The position numbers were made by a program, and so were the translations under genes. A DNA stretch of 5,664 nucleotides from an uncultured Myxococcales bacterium (GTDB lineage: Bacteria; Myxococcota_A; UBA9042). The notes under the pieces are model-generated. The model had not been told where the DNA came from, searched no databases, and saw only the letters and a list, made by a program, of their open reading frames with translations. How positions within the stretch are numbered: the stretch's first letter is position 1; every line of letters starts with the position of its first letter. Below, one piece after another: positions 5,147 through 5,664 of the stretch. The DNA is taken from the NCBI GenBank assembly GCA_937915965.1, contig CALGHC010000535.1:1-5664 (forward strand), given 5' to 3'.

Positions 5147-5664
5147 CTACTTCTGCTCGCCCACGGATTCGGGCTTGTACGACACGGTGAACTTGCCGCG
5201 GCGCGCACGCATGATGAAGGCCGCCGACGTCGAGGTGTCGGTCGCCTTGTTCGAGTCGAGCGCGGTCGTCGCGATCGGCAGGTTGGGGTCCTTCTCGATC
5301 GTCGGGTACTCGGCCGGGTTGACCCGGGCGGCGTACTCGCCGGCGAGCCGGGACCACTTGTTGTAGACGCCAAGGTTGTGCGCCACGTTGATCGCCGAGC
5401 GCAGGGCGACGAGGCTCTGCTCCTCGATCGGCGAGGCAAACTCCTCGATGACCTTGGTGTACTGCTCGAGCGGCTCGCAGATCCCCTGGTTGTCGCACAA
5501 CCGCACCAGCAGCGGCGGCTTGGGCGCGTTGAAGAGGTCCTCCTTGAAGCGGAAGTACAGCATGCCGACCTTGAACGCCGAGGCCGCAGCGAAGGCGCGA
5601 CCCTGACCGGCGGAGGTCGCGTCGATCACCGAGAAGTACATCGCCTCGGCCTTCTTCAACGCGA
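5147..5664 (-). CDS. C-terminal part of a large helical, probably TPR-type protein (5' end outside window)
   Basis: The frame is open to the window edge and ends in TAG at 5149-5147, giving about 171 visible residues. The triplet at 5659-5657 is TTG, and in-frame coding continues before it, so it is an internal leucine and not a real start. The visible part begins LKKAEAMYFSVIDA and is mostly amphipathic helix up to about residue 110 from that Leu, as in a TPR or similar helical-repeat protein. Two cysteines, C55 and C61 (LCDNQGIC), may pair. A conserved-looking stretch, YNKWSRLAGEYAARVNPAEYP (100-119, split here only by numbering), precedes a Ser/Thr-rich tail that ends YKPESVGEQK. It lies 55 bases before the cysteine-rich TPR gene on the same strand and is probably cotranscribed. 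The specific family was not recognised; a myxobacterial envelope TPR protein is the best guess. Confidence 0.8.
   Translation of the reverse strand, partial: ALKKAEAMYFSVIDATSAGQGRAFAAASAFKVGMLYFRFKEDLFNAPKPPLLVRLCDNQGICEPLEQYTKVIEEFASPIEEQSLVALRSAINVAHNLGVYNKWSRLAGEYAARVNPAEYPTIEKDPNLPIATTALDSNKATDTSTSAAFIMRARRGKFTVSYKPESVGEQK

Noticed and set aside
5092..5439. 116-residue N-terminal extension of the cysteine-rich TPR protein
   Set aside because: It is Arg/Ser/Pro-rich, overlaps the preceding gene's coding sequence and would bury the signal peptide that begins at the ATG at 5091.
5657..5659. Possible start codon for the gene at the right edge
   Set aside because: The triplet is TTG and the frame remains open before it to the window edge; the protein clearly begins mid-helix, so this is an internal Leu codon of a longer gene.

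Overview
This is a GC-rich stretch in which every credible gene lies on the minus strand. Read in the direction of transcription (from high to low coordinates) it holds the 3' end of one large gene, then two complete genes and a third complete gene whose stop lies 17 bases inside the left edge. The style is that of a Myxococcota (myxobacterial) genome: an outer-membrane lipoprotein with a poly-glycine linker, several choice-of-anchor D/ASH-like beta-sandwich modules, a PKD module and an Asp-rich C-terminal domain, plus large exported TPR proteins. This assignment rests on protein style only; no rRNA, tRNA or marker gene is present.

Layout in transcription order: (1) 5664-5147, C-terminal part of a helical, probably TPR-type protein whose start lies outside the window. 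(2) After a 55-base gap with a good ribosome binding site, 5091-2956, a 711-residue exported protein with an N-terminal region containing 22 cysteines, joined directly to a run of TPR repeats and a Lys/Glu-rich tail. (3) A 381-base gap with two tandem repeats and a perfect palindrome, followed by 2574-2314, a small 86-residue exported protein of unknown family. (4) After a 79-base gap with a small hairpin next to the ribosome binding site, 2234-18, a 738-residue outer-membrane lipoprotein.

All three complete products carry export signals, so the block looks like a cell-envelope module: two probable TPR scaffolds in the periplasm, a small soluble partner, and a surface or outer-membrane lipoprotein made of beta-sandwich domains. 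Adjacent envelope TPR genes resemble in general form the myxobacterial Glt/Agl gliding-motility clusters, but no gene here could be assigned to a named Glt protein from sequence alone, so this is a hypothesis. No mobile element, CRISPR array or RNA gene was seen. Long open frames on the plus strand are antisense shadows of the real genes.
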